The notes under the pieces: model-generated
What the model was told of the DNA's origin: nothing
What the model saw: the letters and a program-made list of their open reading frames with translations, nothing else
Database searches by the model: none
Shown here: positions 46,953 through 56,146 of the stretch, piece by piece
How positions within the stretch are numbered: the stretch's first letter is position 1
How the letters are laid out: each line of letters starts with the position of its first letter
Translations under genes and position numbers: made by a program
From: Lachnospiraceae bacterium
GTDB taxonomy: Bacteria; Bacillota; Clostridia; Lachnospirales; Lachnospiraceae
Assembly: GCA_019421365.1 (NCBI GenBank)
Contig: JAHZFJ010000004.1
Coordinates: 128,734-192,733, forward strand
Direction of reading: 5' to 3'
DNA length: 64,000 nt

Positions 46953-48539
46953 GTGACAACTACTTATGAAAATCCTATTTTAAAAGGTGATTTTAGTGAT
47001 CCGGATGCCATTCGTGTAGGAGATGATTATTATATGATATCCTCTTCCTTCACTTATTTTCCAGGATTACCATTGCTTCATTCCAAAGATTTGGTGCATT
47101 GGAATATTGTGAACTATATAGCAAAGGAACTTCCTTTTGAAGCATATAATCATACGATGCATAAGAAAGGAATCTGGGCACCATCTATACGATATTATAA
47201 TGGAGAATACTATGTATATGTTTGTACTCCAGATGAAGGATTGTTCTTATATAAGACAAAAAATCCATTTGGTGAGTGGAGTACCTATCATGTACTTAGA
47301 GTAACTGGCTGGATAGACCCTTGCCCAATATGGGATGAAGAGGGCAATGCTTATCTTATTCATGCTTTTGCAGGCAGTAGAGCAGGAATTAATAGTATGT
47401 TGTTTATACATAGAATGAACGAAGAAGGAACAAAGATTATAGACAATGGTAGAATGGTATTTGACGGAAGAGATAATCATCATACCACGGAGGGTCCAAA
47501 AGCATATAGACGGAATGGATTTTACTATATTATGGCTCCTGCTGGAGGTGTACCAAGTGGCTGGCAGTTAGTAATGCGTTCTAAAAATATCTATGGTCCA
47601 TATGAGGTGAAGATTACATTACACCAAGGAGACAGTGTGATTAATGGACCGCACCAAGGAGCTTACATCGAGATGGAGAACGGCGATGACTGGTTTATTC
47701 ATTTTCAAGATCGTGGACCTTATGGCAGAATTACTCATCTGCAACCGGTTCGGTGGGAAGATGATTGGCCATTGATGGGAGTGGATACGAATGGTGACGG
47801 AATTGGAGAACCAGTAATTACCTATGCTGTACCTGTCGAACAAACAAAAGAATTATTGAATCAATGGAAACAGTTATATGAGAAATATAATATTAAAGCT
47901 ATAGCGCTACCTGAGATTTCGGATGATTTTAGTTGTGAGAAGCTTGGTTTACAATGGCAGTGGCAGGCAAATCCTAATAATAACTGGTATTCTTTATCAC
48001 AAAATCCAGGGCATCTGCGTTTGTTTGCTTATAGAAGTGAAAGAACTCATTCCTTGTTCCATGCACCATGGTTTTTATCACATCTTATGCAACAGGAGAC
48101 GTTTTGCGTTACAACGAAAGTATCTCTGAATCATTGTGAAATCGGTGATCGTGCAGGAATTGCGATGATGGGATATCAGTATAGTTATCTTGCAATTGAA
48201 CAGGATCAAGGACAGAATATGGTTAAAAGATATCGTGGTATTGCAAAGGAATATTCCATCTACGAGCAGGAATTAGTGGAGGAAGTCTGTGAGGAAAGCC
48301 GTACTGTGCAAAGAAATGAAATAATACTGTGTATGGAAGTTATGGAGGAAGGAATCATTCAATATTCTTATAGTGAAGATGGAAAGACATTCCAACCAAT
48401 TGGAAATACGGTATCTGCGACCCCTGGAGGGTGGACAGGGGCGCGACCAGGTATATTCTGTGGAAATTTCAGAGGACAAGTTAGCGCAGGATATGCTGAC
48501 TTTGAGTATTATCATGTAAGGAATCAAGATAAATCGTAA
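46953..48539 (+). CDS. GH43 family glycosidase (beta-xylosidase / arabinofuranosidase type)
   Basis: Protein of 528 residues: five-bladed propeller (about 1-320) and C-terminal beta-sandwich (GH43_C2/DUF1349-like, about 330-525). Catalytic residues are D16 in DFSDPDA, D122 in WIDPCP and E180 in HTTEGP. It would remove xylose or arabinose from imported oligosaccharides in the cytoplasm. I chose the GTG at 46953, because AGGAGG lies seven bases before it and the protein then begins with the family's usual YENPIL; an in-frame ATG 29 codons earlier has no site. It follows GH88 in the same direction. Confidence 0.9.
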   Translation: MTTTYENPILKGDFSDPDAIRVGDDYYMISSSFTYFPGLPLLHSKDLVHWNIVNYIAKELPFEAYNHTMHKKGIWAPSIRYYNGEYYVYVCTPDEGLFLYKTKNPFGEWSTYHVLRVTGWIDPCPIWDEEGNAYLIHAFAGSRAGINSMLFIHRMNEEGTKIIDNGRMVFDGRDNHHTTEGPKAYRRNGFYYIMAPAGGVPSGWQLVMRSKNIYGPYEVKITLHQGDSVINGPHQGAYIEMENGDDWFIHFQDRGPYGRITHLQPVRWEDDWPLMGVDTNGDGIGEPVITYAVPVEQTKELLNQWKQLYEKYNIKAIALPEISDDFSCEKLGLQWQWQANPNNNWYSLSQNPGHLRLFAYRSERTHSLFHAPWFLSHLMQQETFCVTTKVSLNHCEIGDRAGIAMMGYQYSYLAIEQDQGQNMVKRYRGIAKEYSIYEQELVEEVCEESRTVQRNEIILCMEVMEEGIIQYSYSEDGKTFQPIGNTVSATPGGWTGARPGIFCGNFRGQVSAGYADFEYYHVRNQDKS

Positions 48540-48589
48540 TTCGTGCTTGTGGCAAAAAAATACAGGTATAGGAAAGGGCAAGGTATCAT

Positions 48590-50557
48590 ATGCAAAGAGC
48601 AAAGAAGATTACATTAGGTACACCAGAAGCGATTACACCAGTTATGTTTAATAACGTCAATAATAATTTTATACAGGGGGATATTACATACGATACCTCA
48701 TTAATTCAGTTTAAAGTAACAGCAAGTGGTTGTGTAATTGAGATGCCTCTTGAATCAGATGAAGAGGTATTTGGATTTGGATTACAGTTAAAAGGATTTG
48801 ATCATCGTGGAACGAAAAAATACTTGCGACCTAATGCTGACCCGGTAGCCAATACAGGAGATTCCCATGCACCAGTACCGTTTTTTGTAACAACGAAGGG
48901 CTATGGTGTTTATGTTGATACTGCCAGATATGCAAGTTTTTATTGTGGATTTGGAAAGAATAAGAATAGAGAAAACATAAGAAATAAAGCGGTAGCCGTT
49001 ACACCGGAAGAATTATATGCTAAGAATAAAACAGATGAAATTACTCAGATGGTTATTGATATACCAACGGCAAACGGTGTAGATCTATATATATTCGAAG
49101 GGGATTCTATTACAGAAATTGTTGCTGCGTACAATCAGTTCTCTGGTGGAGGTTGCATGCCATCATTATGGGGACTTGGGATGTTCTATCGTTGTTATAC
49201 TCGCTATACGCAAGATGAGATCGTTAGAATGGCAGATTATTTTAGAGAGAATGATATTCCTTGTGATATTATTGGTCTTGAACCAGGTTGGCAAGAGAGT
49301 AGTTATTCTTGTTCTTATCTATGGGATAAAGATAGAATACCTGATTCGGATAAGTTAATTAAAGACCTTAAGAAAAGGCACTATAATATTAATCTATGGG
49401 AACATGTTTTTGTTAATTCAACGTCACCAATGTATCGTCCTTTGTATAAATATAGTGGTGATTTTGAAGTATGGCAAGGGTTGGTGCCGGACTTTGGAAC
49501 CAAGGAAGCGGTAGATATTTTCTCTGAGTATCACAAAACGAATTTTGTAGATAAAGGAATCATGGGATTTAAGTTAGATGAATGCGATGGAAGTGATTAT
49601 ACGGGAAGTTGGTCCTATCCAAACTGTAGCGAATTCCCTTCGGGAATGGATGGGGAACAGATGCACAGTATGATTGGAAATCTATATCAGCAAACAATGA
49701 TGAAAGCACTAGGAAATAATCGTACCTTATCGGAAGTGAGATCTGCAGGGGCATTAGCTGCACCATATCCATTTGTATTATATAGTGATCTATATGATCA
49801 CAAAGATTTTATCCGAGGATTAGTTAATGCGGGATTTTCAGGATTACTATGGACACCTGAAGTGAGACATGCGGATTCTAAGGAGGAGTTAATACGAAGA
49901 GTACAAGCGGTTATATTCTCACCTCAAGCTATTATTAATGGCTGGTATATTGATAAGGCTCCATGGATTGATATGGGAGCAACAAACGAGATGAAGGAGT
50001 TGTTCCAAGTACGTATGCAATTAGTACCTTACCTATATTCTGCCTTCTATCAATATTACAAGAAGGGAATTGCACCTGTACGTGCATTAGTAAGTGATTA
50101 TAGTAATGATACGAATACTTACAAAATCGATGATGAATATCTATTAGGAGATAATCTCTTAGTAGCGCCAATAATAGCTGGTGAAAAAGGAAGAACGGTA
50201 TATTTACCAGAAGGGAAATGGTACGATTTCTGGTCAGGTAAAGTATATACAGGTGGATTTTATGAGATTGAATCAGAAACTATCCCTGTTTTTGTGAAGG
50301 ATAATTGTATTCTACCTTTGGCAAAACCAGTTTCCTATATTGAAGAGAATACGAAATTTGATTTAGATATTGTTGTATATGGTAAAGGAAATACCTTTAC
50401 ACTAATCGAAGATAATGGAGTAACTTATGATACATGCTATAAAGAATATAAGCTAACAGGAAACCAATTTGAAGATTTCAATACAATTTTGCAAGGAAGT
50501 ATAAGATATACCATTCGTTCGGTGAGAGAATTTAAATCGAATAATGAATGTAAATAG
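48590..50557 (+). CDS. GH31 family glycosidase (alpha-xylosidase/alpha-glucosidase-like)
   Basis: Cytoplasmic protein of 655 residues with the GH31 layout: N-terminal beta-sandwich (about 1-170), TIM barrel (about 190-510) and C-terminal beta domains. The nucleophile is D330 in GFKLDECDG; the barrel opening MFYRCYTRYTQDEI and DIIGLEPGW fit members acting on alpha-xylosides, though alpha-galactosidase and sulfoquinovosidase members exist. GAAAGGGCAAGG lies upstream of the ATG. It ends the co-directional enzyme run; the product would be a monosaccharide for the sugar kinases downstream or elsewhere. Confidence 0.9.
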   Translation: MQRAKKITLGTPEAITPVMFNNVNNNFIQGDITYDTSLIQFKVTASGCVIEMPLESDEEVFGFGLQLKGFDHRGTKKYLRPNADPVANTGDSHAPVPFFVTTKGYGVYVDTARYASFYCGFGKNKNRENIRNKAVAVTPEELYAKNKTDEITQMVIDIPTANGVDLYIFEGDSITEIVAAYNQFSGGGCMPSLWGLGMFYRCYTRYTQDEIVRMADYFRENDIPCDIIGLEPGWQESSYSCSYLWDKDRIPDSDKLIKDLKKRHYNINLWEHVFVNSTSPMYRPLYKYSGDFEVWQGLVPDFGTKEAVDIFSEYHKTNFVDKGIMGFKLDECDGSDYTGSWSYPNCSEFPSGMDGEQMHSMIGNLYQQTMMKALGNNRTLSEVRSAGALAAPYPFVLYSDLYDHKDFIRGLVNAGFSGLLWTPEVRHADSKEELIRRVQAVIFSPQAIINGWYIDKAPWIDMGATNEMKELFQVRMQLVPYLYSAFYQYYKKGIAPVRALVSDYSNDTNTYKIDDEYLLGDNLLVAPIIAGEKGRTVYLPEGKWYDFWSGKVYTGGFYEIESETIPVFVKDNCILPLAKPVSYIEENTKFDLDIVVYGKGNTFTLIEDNGVTYDTCYKEYKLTGNQFEDFNTILQGSIRYTIRSVREFKSNNECK

Positions 50558-50595
50558 GGCTAATAGGATAAAACCTAATAGTAATTGGTATTACC

Positions 50596-51357
50596 TTATA
50601 TTTCATTCTTTTTGTGGTAGGCGACGTTATTCTTATATTCTGAAATAGTCATATTGTAATAATGTTTAAAAGCAGTACTAAAATGGTTTCCGCATGAGTA
50701 ACCTAATTCTTCAGCGATGTCATAAACAGGACGGTTGTTATCACGTAACAAAGTGATAGCAGCCGCCATTCTCGACTCTGTTCGTTTTTGAAGAAAAGTT
50801 AACCCATAATAAGAATAGATAATTCTACTCGTTTGCCGTTCGCTTAATCCAAGTCTTTTGGAAAGCTCCTTTAAAGTTAATGTTTTAAAATCAAATAAAA
50901 AGCTCTCTTCAATGAGTAGAATGGACTGTTCATATGGATTAGACTTTGAGAACGAAGTTTTAGATCGGGCTGTACGTTCATAGTTTCGGACAATCTTAAC
51001 CATAAATTCACAAAGTAATGATTGAATAAGAGTTGTGTAACCAAGCTTTTTTTCATTTAATTCATTAATAATTTCTTGGAACAGTTCTAGTAAAGACTCC
51101 TGATCATATCCAATCCAGAAAGGATAACGGCAGAAGGTATCCAAAATGGGATTTTTTTTGTGATCGCTTGGATTTATTTGAAGATGAATGGAATATTCAT
51201 ACATAGGGTTTGTTGCGTCAGGAATCTGTTCGTGTTCAATGTGTGGACCAGTTATGTAAAGGGTATTATTGCTTATGTGATAATGCTCTTTGTTTGCAAT
51301 TAGAGTACCTGCACCCTGAGGAACATAGTGGATTTCATAACTATTACTGCATAATCC
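50596..51357 (-). pseudogene. AraC-family regulator with degenerate 5' end
   Basis: From the ATG ending at 51204 the frame gives 202 residues with the AraC double helix-turn-helix (LKELSKRLGLSERQTSRIIY and VYDIAEELGYSCGNHFSTAF). The frame is clearly coding further upstream: 51 more codons read SYEIHYVPQGAGTLIANKEH and later YITGPHIEHEQIP, the normal N-terminal cupin, but contain no ATG, GTG or TTG. An in-frame TAA at 51358-51360 precedes them, and the same frame beyond the stop (DIPYISLFDY) still looks like an AraC N-terminus. A nonsense change or loss of the start has probably inactivated the gene. It would have regulated the locus at 39-50 kb. Confidence 0.65.
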
Positions 51358-51490
51358 TTAGTAATCGAATAACGAGATATAGGGAATATCTCTTATGTTA
51401 GGGTAGCATAGATAATATATAAAAACAATAAAAAAGTACGCTAAATATGACATTTTCAAAATCTGTTTGTCTGATTTGAAAATGTAATAT

Positions 51491-51511
51491 CAAATTTAAA
51501 TTTGGTACAAT
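51491..51511 (+). promoter_or_regulatory. Palindromic operator next to the fucU-like promoter
   Basis: CAAATTTAAATTTG (51491-51504) is a perfect 14-base palindrome directly before a TACAAT -10 box (51506-51511). No good -35 is present, so expression may need an activator bound here. Confidence 0.45.
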
Positions 51512-51564
51512 ACTGGTAATGAAATGATTATTGATACACAATTGCATTCGGAGAGGAAGATTAT

Positions 51565-51996
51565 ATGTTAAAAAACATACCACATTTATTATCACCAGAG
51601 TTACTTAAAATTCTTAGTGAAATGGGACATGGTGATGAAATTGTTATTGCTGATGGTAATTTTCCAGCAGCAAGTATTGGAAAGAGGCTTGTAAATATTC
51701 CAGGTATCAAGGCAACAGATATGTTAGACGCGGTATTAAGGGTATTACCGTTAGATCAGTATGATGACAATAACTTTGTATTAATGGAAATTTGTGAGGG
51801 TGATACCGTTGTCCCTGTAATTTGGGAAGATTATAAGAAGATTCTTAATAAGTACGAAGGAAAAGAAAACATTAAATATATGGAACGTTTTGCGTATTAC
51901 GAACGTGCTAAGAAAGCTTATGCAGTAATTGCAACAGGAGAGTCAGCTCAATATGCGAATATTATATTGAAAAAAGGATGTATTATAGAAAATTAA
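51565..51996 (+). CDS. RbsD/FucU-family sugar mutarotase
   Basis: Protein of 143 residues, the FucU length. The catalytic histidine is H22 in MGHGDEIVIAD and the C-terminal AVIATGE..QYANIILKKG strand is diagnostic. Members interconvert the alpha and beta forms (FucU) of L-fucose, or pyranose forms of ribose (RbsD), so that the sugar enters isomerase or kinase steps quickly. AGAGGAAG precedes the ATG. No fucose or ribose catabolic gene is adjacent; it stands alone between its own promoter and terminator. Confidence 0.88.
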   Translation: MLKNIPHLLSPELLKILSEMGHGDEIVIADGNFPAASIGKRLVNIPGIKATDMLDAVLRVLPLDQYDDNNFVLMEICEGDTVVPVIWEDYKKILNKYEGKENIKYMERFAYYERAKKAYAVIATGESAQYANIILKKGCIIEN

Positions 51997-52000
51997 ACAT

Positions 52001-52050
52001 AAAAGATTGGATAAAATAAATGACTCAGTAAATTTTTATCCAATCTTTTT
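52001..52050 (+). terminator. Intrinsic terminator after the mutarotase gene
   Basis: AAAAGATTGGATAAAA (52001-52016) pairs perfectly with TTTTATCCAATCTTTT (52034-52049), ending in T. Confidence 0.9.
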
Positions 52051-52094
52051 GGATTATCTCTGTAGCTTGCCTTTTATATTTAGTAAAAATTAAC

Positions 52095-52123
52095 TTGAAA
52101 TTAATTAGATATAAACTTAATAT
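52095..52123 (+). promoter_or_regulatory. Possible promoter for the sugar kinase gene
   Basis: TTGAAA (52095-52100), a 17-base spacer and TAATAT (52118-52123). A TATAAT at 52195-52200 without a clear -35 is an alternative. Confidence 0.35.
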
Positions 52124-52241
52124 TAATATGTAGTCACTAAGAAATGTACATCAAATCTAAAAAAAGTGTATATATAAACATAGCCAACTAATGATATAAT
52201 ATAAGTGGTGTTTTTGGCTTAAACAAAGAGGAGGTTAGCAA

Positions 52242-53114
52242 ATGAGAATAGGTGCATTAGAAGCTGGCGGTACGAAGATGGTTGTTGCTATTGGTAATGA
52301 ACAAGGTGAAATCTTTGATAGATTATCGATACCAACGAGGGATCCAGAGATCACAATGCCAGAATTAGTTGATTATTTCAAGAGTAGTAAGGTCGATGCG
52401 TTAGGGATTGGATGCTTTGGACCAATTGATTTGAATAGAGAATCCGCTACATACGGATACATTACATCTACACCCAAATTGCCTTGGAGAAATTACAATA
52501 TAGTTGGAACTTTTTCAGAAGCATTGCAGGTTCCAATAGGCTTTGATACGGATGTTAACGCATCTGCAATTGGGGAAGCGACTTGGGGAAGTACAAAAGA
52601 TGTGAAAAACAGTATTTACATAACCATTGGAACTGGCGTGGGAGTCGGTGTAATTATTGATGGTAAGCCCCTTCATGGAATGCTACATCCGGAAGCAGGG
52701 CATATACTTTTAGCTAAACACCCGGAGGATAATTTTAAAGGGACATGTCCTTATCATGAGAATTGTCTGGAGGGGTTAGCTGCAGGGCCTGCTATAGAAG
52801 CAAGATACGGGAAAAAAGCCCATGAATTATCAAATCAAGTAGAAGTGTGGGTACTAGAAGGGTATTATATTGCTCAGGCCTTGGTAAACTATATTCTTAC
52901 TTTGTCACCACAGAGAATAATTCTAGGTGGTGGTGTTATGCATCAAGAACAGTTGATGCCGATTATCCACCGAGAAGTATTGCGTATGTTAAATGGGTAC
53001 ATACTTACGCCACAATTACAAGATATTGAAAAATATATTACATTACCGCAACTGAATGACAACCAGGGGATTATGGGGTGTATAAGGCTGGCACTGAATG
53101 AAATCAAGAAGTAG
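52242..53114 (+). CDS. ROK-family sugar kinase (fructokinase-like)
   Basis: Cytoplasmic kinase of 290 residues. It has the phosphate-binding loop GALEAGGTKMV, the catalytic aspartate in DTDVNASAIGE, the ROK signature GTGVGVGVIIDG and the zinc site (EAGHILL histidine, then CPYHENCLEG with two cysteines and a histidine). The sequence is closest to the ROK fructokinases of the GmuE/YdhR type, which phosphorylate fructose. The ATG follows GGAGG. Mannose-6-phosphate isomerase is encoded 54 bases downstream, so the pair links fructose-6-phosphate and mannose-6-phosphate, as in the gmu operon of Bacillus subtilis. Confidence 0.88.
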   Translation: MRIGALEAGGTKMVVAIGNEQGEIFDRLSIPTRDPEITMPELVDYFKSSKVDALGIGCFGPIDLNRESATYGYITSTPKLPWRNYNIVGTFSEALQVPIGFDTDVNASAIGEATWGSTKDVKNSIYITIGTGVGVGVIIDGKPLHGMLHPEAGHILLAKHPEDNFKGTCPYHENCLEGLAAGPAIEARYGKKAHELSNQVEVWVLEGYYIAQALVNYILTLSPQRIILGGGVMHQEQLMPIIHREVLRMLNGYILTPQLQDIEKYITLPQLNDNQGIMGCIRLALNEIKK

Positions 53115-53168
53115 AAGAATATTGCGAATAGTCAAAATTCTAGAACTAGAATAGGAGTAGTTGATAGT

Positions 53169-54113
53169 ATGTGTAAAACAGAACAAATTATTTTTTTAGA
53201 ACCAGTTATGAAAGAAGTATTATGGGGAGGAGCAAGATTACGAGATGATTTCCATTATAATATTCCTAGTGATCATACGGGAGAATGTTGGGCAGTAAGT
53301 GCACACGATAATGGAGATTGTGAGATTGCCTCAGGTGCATATAAGGGACAAACGTTATCAGAACTTTGGAAGAATCATAGAGAACTATTTGGAAACCTTG
53401 ATGGGGAACGGTTCCCATTATTAATAAAGATAATTGATGCGAAACAAGATTTAAGTATTCAAGTGCATCCAGATGACGATTATGCGAAAGTGAATGAGAA
53501 CGGTTCTTTTGGCAAGACAGAATGCTGGTATATTCTGGATTGTGATGAGGATGCTTCTATCGTTGTTGGGCATAATGCAAAGGATCAGGAAGAAGTAAAG
53601 CAGATGATTCTTGAGGGACGTTGGAATGAATTCATCCGTACAATTCCTATTAAGAAGGGCGATTTTTTTCAAATCAATCCAGGGACTGTTCATGCGATTA
53701 AAGGTGGAACATTAATTTTAGAGACACAACAAAACAGTGATATTACATATCGTGTTTATGATTACGATCGATTAACAGATGGTAAACCAAGAGAATTACA
53801 CATTGAGAAGAGTATAGATGTTATTCAGGCGCCGTTTGAGGCAGAATCGGCATTAAGTAAGCGCGTCTTGGTAAAAGGGGATTCCTTAGATAATGAGACT
53901 TTGGTTTCTTGTTCTTACTATACCGTTGAAAAACAAGATATTCATGGAACAGCTAAGTTAAACCAAGATAAAAATTTTAAAATCTATAGTATAATTGATG
54001 GACAAGGATCAATTGATGGAATTGCTATAAAGAAAGGTACTCATTTTATTCTTCCTCATGGATATGGGGAGTATTGCTTAGAAGGAAATATGTCATTGAT
54101 TTGTTCCTATTAA
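53169..54113 (+). CDS. manA: Mannose-6-phosphate isomerase, class I
   Basis: Zinc enzyme of 314 residues, the short Firmicutes type. Metal ligands are visible in SIQVHPDDDYA, in GKTECWYIL and in PGTVHAI; the arginine-containing RVYDYDR segment lies near 200. It interconverts mannose-6-phosphate and fructose-6-phosphate in the cytoplasm. Pairing with the ROK kinase suggests use of mannose or fructose released from polysaccharides. A weak AGGAG lies upstream of the ATG at 53169. Confidence 0.93.
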   Translation: MCKTEQIIFLEPVMKEVLWGGARLRDDFHYNIPSDHTGECWAVSAHDNGDCEIASGAYKGQTLSELWKNHRELFGNLDGERFPLLIKIIDAKQDLSIQVHPDDDYAKVNENGSFGKTECWYILDCDEDASIVVGHNAKDQEEVKQMILEGRWNEFIRTIPIKKGDFFQINPGTVHAIKGGTLILETQQNSDITYRVYDYDRLTDGKPRELHIEKSIDVIQAPFEAESALSKRVLVKGDSLDNETLVSCSYYTVEKQDIHGTAKLNQDKNFKIYSIIDGQGSIDGIAIKKGTHFILPHGYGEYCLEGNMSLICSY

Positions 54114-54184
54114 AGAACTCTTTAGATATGTCGTGAGTTGTAGACCTACTATATTGTACGTGTTAAAAGTTATATCAATAATCC

Positions 54185-54214
54185 ATAGCCTATGAAAATA
54201 ATTTCATGGGCTAT
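54185..54214 (+). terminator. Probable terminator after manA
   Basis: ATAGCCTATGAAA (54185-54197) pairs with TTTCATGGGCTAT (54202-54214), one G-U pair; the following AGTTGTTT is a poor U-tract. Confidence 0.5.
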
Positions 54215-54333
54215 AGTTGTTTACACGATGGAACCAAAACGAAGGTAGTGTCGTCTAATAATGTAGGGAGTATTACAAAAAATAAAAGGATAGGCTTTGC
54301 CTAAGCAAAAGAATTTGAAAGGAGTAGTAGACG

Positions 54334-54654
54334 ATGATTAAAAGACTATGCGTTTTGGCAGCGATTACTGTATTATCGATAAGCATTGTAGCGTGTCCAG
54401 ATGCTAGAAAACAAGATCCATTAACAGAAACTGCGGAAGAAGTCGTTGATAAAAGACCAAGCTTGAATCTATTATATGAGCAAGATGGTAAGGAGGTTAC
54501 ATCTGCGGCAACTCGTGGTGGATATAGTTGTACCATTGATAATGGTGATGGTACGAAGACAAATGAGACAACAGATGCTTCCCATATACTGCAGTGGTCA
54601 GATGAACTAATGCCAGTTGTTGTAATGGATAATGGGAATTCATCTACGCTGTAA
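54334..54654 (+). pseudogene. Lipoprotein gene, truncated by a deletion
   Basis: The frame encodes 106 residues. It has a lipoprotein signal (hydrophobic 5-19, lipobox IVAC with C21) and a short mature part containing YEQDGKEVTSAATRGGYSC. The ATG has GAAAGGAG upstream. After MPVVVMDNG the frame runs straight into DNA that in another frame encodes the middle of a GH35 enzyme, so only the 5' part of the gene remains and the last five residues are junk. I recognise no function. The truncation and the missing N-terminus of the neighbour are one event. Confidence 0.6.
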
Positions 54655-56047
54655 TGATGAGAGATATATGAAACATGTAAGAGAATACTATCGTCACTTA
54701 TTGCCATTATTAAAACCACTACAGATAACAGAAGGTGGACCAGTTATTTTGATGCAAGTAGAGAATGAGTACGGATATTACGGCGACGATACTTCCTACT
54801 TAGAGAGCCTTCGTGATATCATGAGAGAAGAAGGGATCACGGTTGACTTTGTTACCTCTGATGGTCCATGGGGGGATGCCCTTAGTTGTGGTAGCGTTGA
54901 AGGTGCACAACCAACTGGAAACTTTGGATCAAAGACAAAAGAGCAGTTTGCTAGATTAAGAGAACATACAGATGGACCACTTATGTGTATGGAATTTTGG
55001 GTTGGCTGGTTTGATAGTTGGGGTTGTGGTTCCCATCAACATTCTGACTTAGAGCAAAACAAGAAGGATTTGAAAGAAATACTAGAGCTTGGGCATGTTA
55101 ACTTCTATATGTTTGAAGGTGGTACGAACTTTGGATTTATGAATGGTTCCAACTACTATGATCAATTAACTCCAGATGTAACATCTTATGATTATGATGC
55201 CATCTTAACAGAAGATGGAGAGCTGACAGAGAAGTATTTGGCTTTTAAAGATATTATAGGACAATTCGTTGATATTCCTGAGGTAGAATTAACAACAACG
55301 ATTAAAAAGATGGAATACGGTGAATTACTGGTTAAAGAGAAAGTAAGTTTATATTCTGTCATTGAGGATATTGGCGTGAAACATCAATCTAAGTATCCGT
55401 TATCTATGGAACAAGTAGGACAAAATTATGGATATATCATGTACCGAAGTAGTTTGGTTAAAGAAAATCAAGTAGAGAGCATTCGTCTGTATGGCGCCAA
55501 TGACCGTGCTAATATATTCTTAAATCAAAAACCAATCGTTACCTTATATGACCGTGAATTATTAGATGAGATGAAATTCGAGTCAGCTCTAGATGCATCA
55601 GGTGAGGCTATTATGGATATTCTTGTGGAGAATATGGGGCGTGTAAACTTTGGACCAAGACTTCAACAACAACATAAGGGAATTAAAGATGCAGTTGTAA
55701 TTAATGGACACCAACATTATGATTGGGATATGTATTCTCTTGAACTTGATAATGTCGAAGAGGTTGATTTCACAAAAGAATATATTGAAGGTTTACCAGC
55801 GTTCTTTTTATTTGAATTCGAAGTAGAAGAGTTAGGTGATACGTTCCTTGACTTCACTGGTTGGGGGAAAGGATGCGCGTTTGTTAATGGATTTGCACTA
55901 GGTCGTTACTGGGAAGTTGGACCACAAAAACGCTTATACATACCTGCACCGGTCTTAAAACCAGGAAAGAATGAAATCATTCTATTTGAAACAGAAGGAA
56001 TCGTTACAGAGTCAATACGTTTGGATAAAGAACCAGATTTGGGGTAG
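54632..56047 (+). pseudogene. GH35 beta-galactosidase lacking its N-terminal part
   Basis: The remaining 471 codons match GH35 from the middle of the barrel onward (IHLRCNDERYMKHVREYY, then ILMQVENEYGYYG with the acid/base glutamate, and LMCMEFWVGWFD with the nucleophile), followed by complete C-terminal beta domains. About 110-120 residues are missing at the front: the first strands of the barrel, where full GH35 proteins have FRVPREYW and YICAEWEFGG-like motifs. No ribosome site precedes the ATG at 54632, which lies inside the truncated lipoprotein gene. It is almost certainly inactive. Similarity to GH35 starts within a few bases of the lipoprotein break. Confidence 0.75.
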
Positions 56048-56076
56048 AATTAATAGATTAAGAATGTAATTTTGTT

Positions 56077-56111
56077 GACCAGAGTATGTAACAACTATAC
56101 TCTGGTCTTTT
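56077..56111 (+). terminator. Intrinsic terminator after the GH35 remnant
   Basis: GACCAGAGTAT (56077-56087) pairs perfectly with ATACTCTGGTC (56097-56107), followed by TTTT. Confidence 0.88.
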
Positions 56112-56146
56112 ATGTAACTACAACTGTATTGTTGTAGCTTTAATTT

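Noticed and set aside
54636..54641. EcoRI site GAATTC at the lipoprotein/GH35 junction, as if from cloning
   Set aside because: A single 6-base site is expected often by chance in AT-rich DNA and nothing else suggests a cloning artefact; only assembly confirmation was noted.
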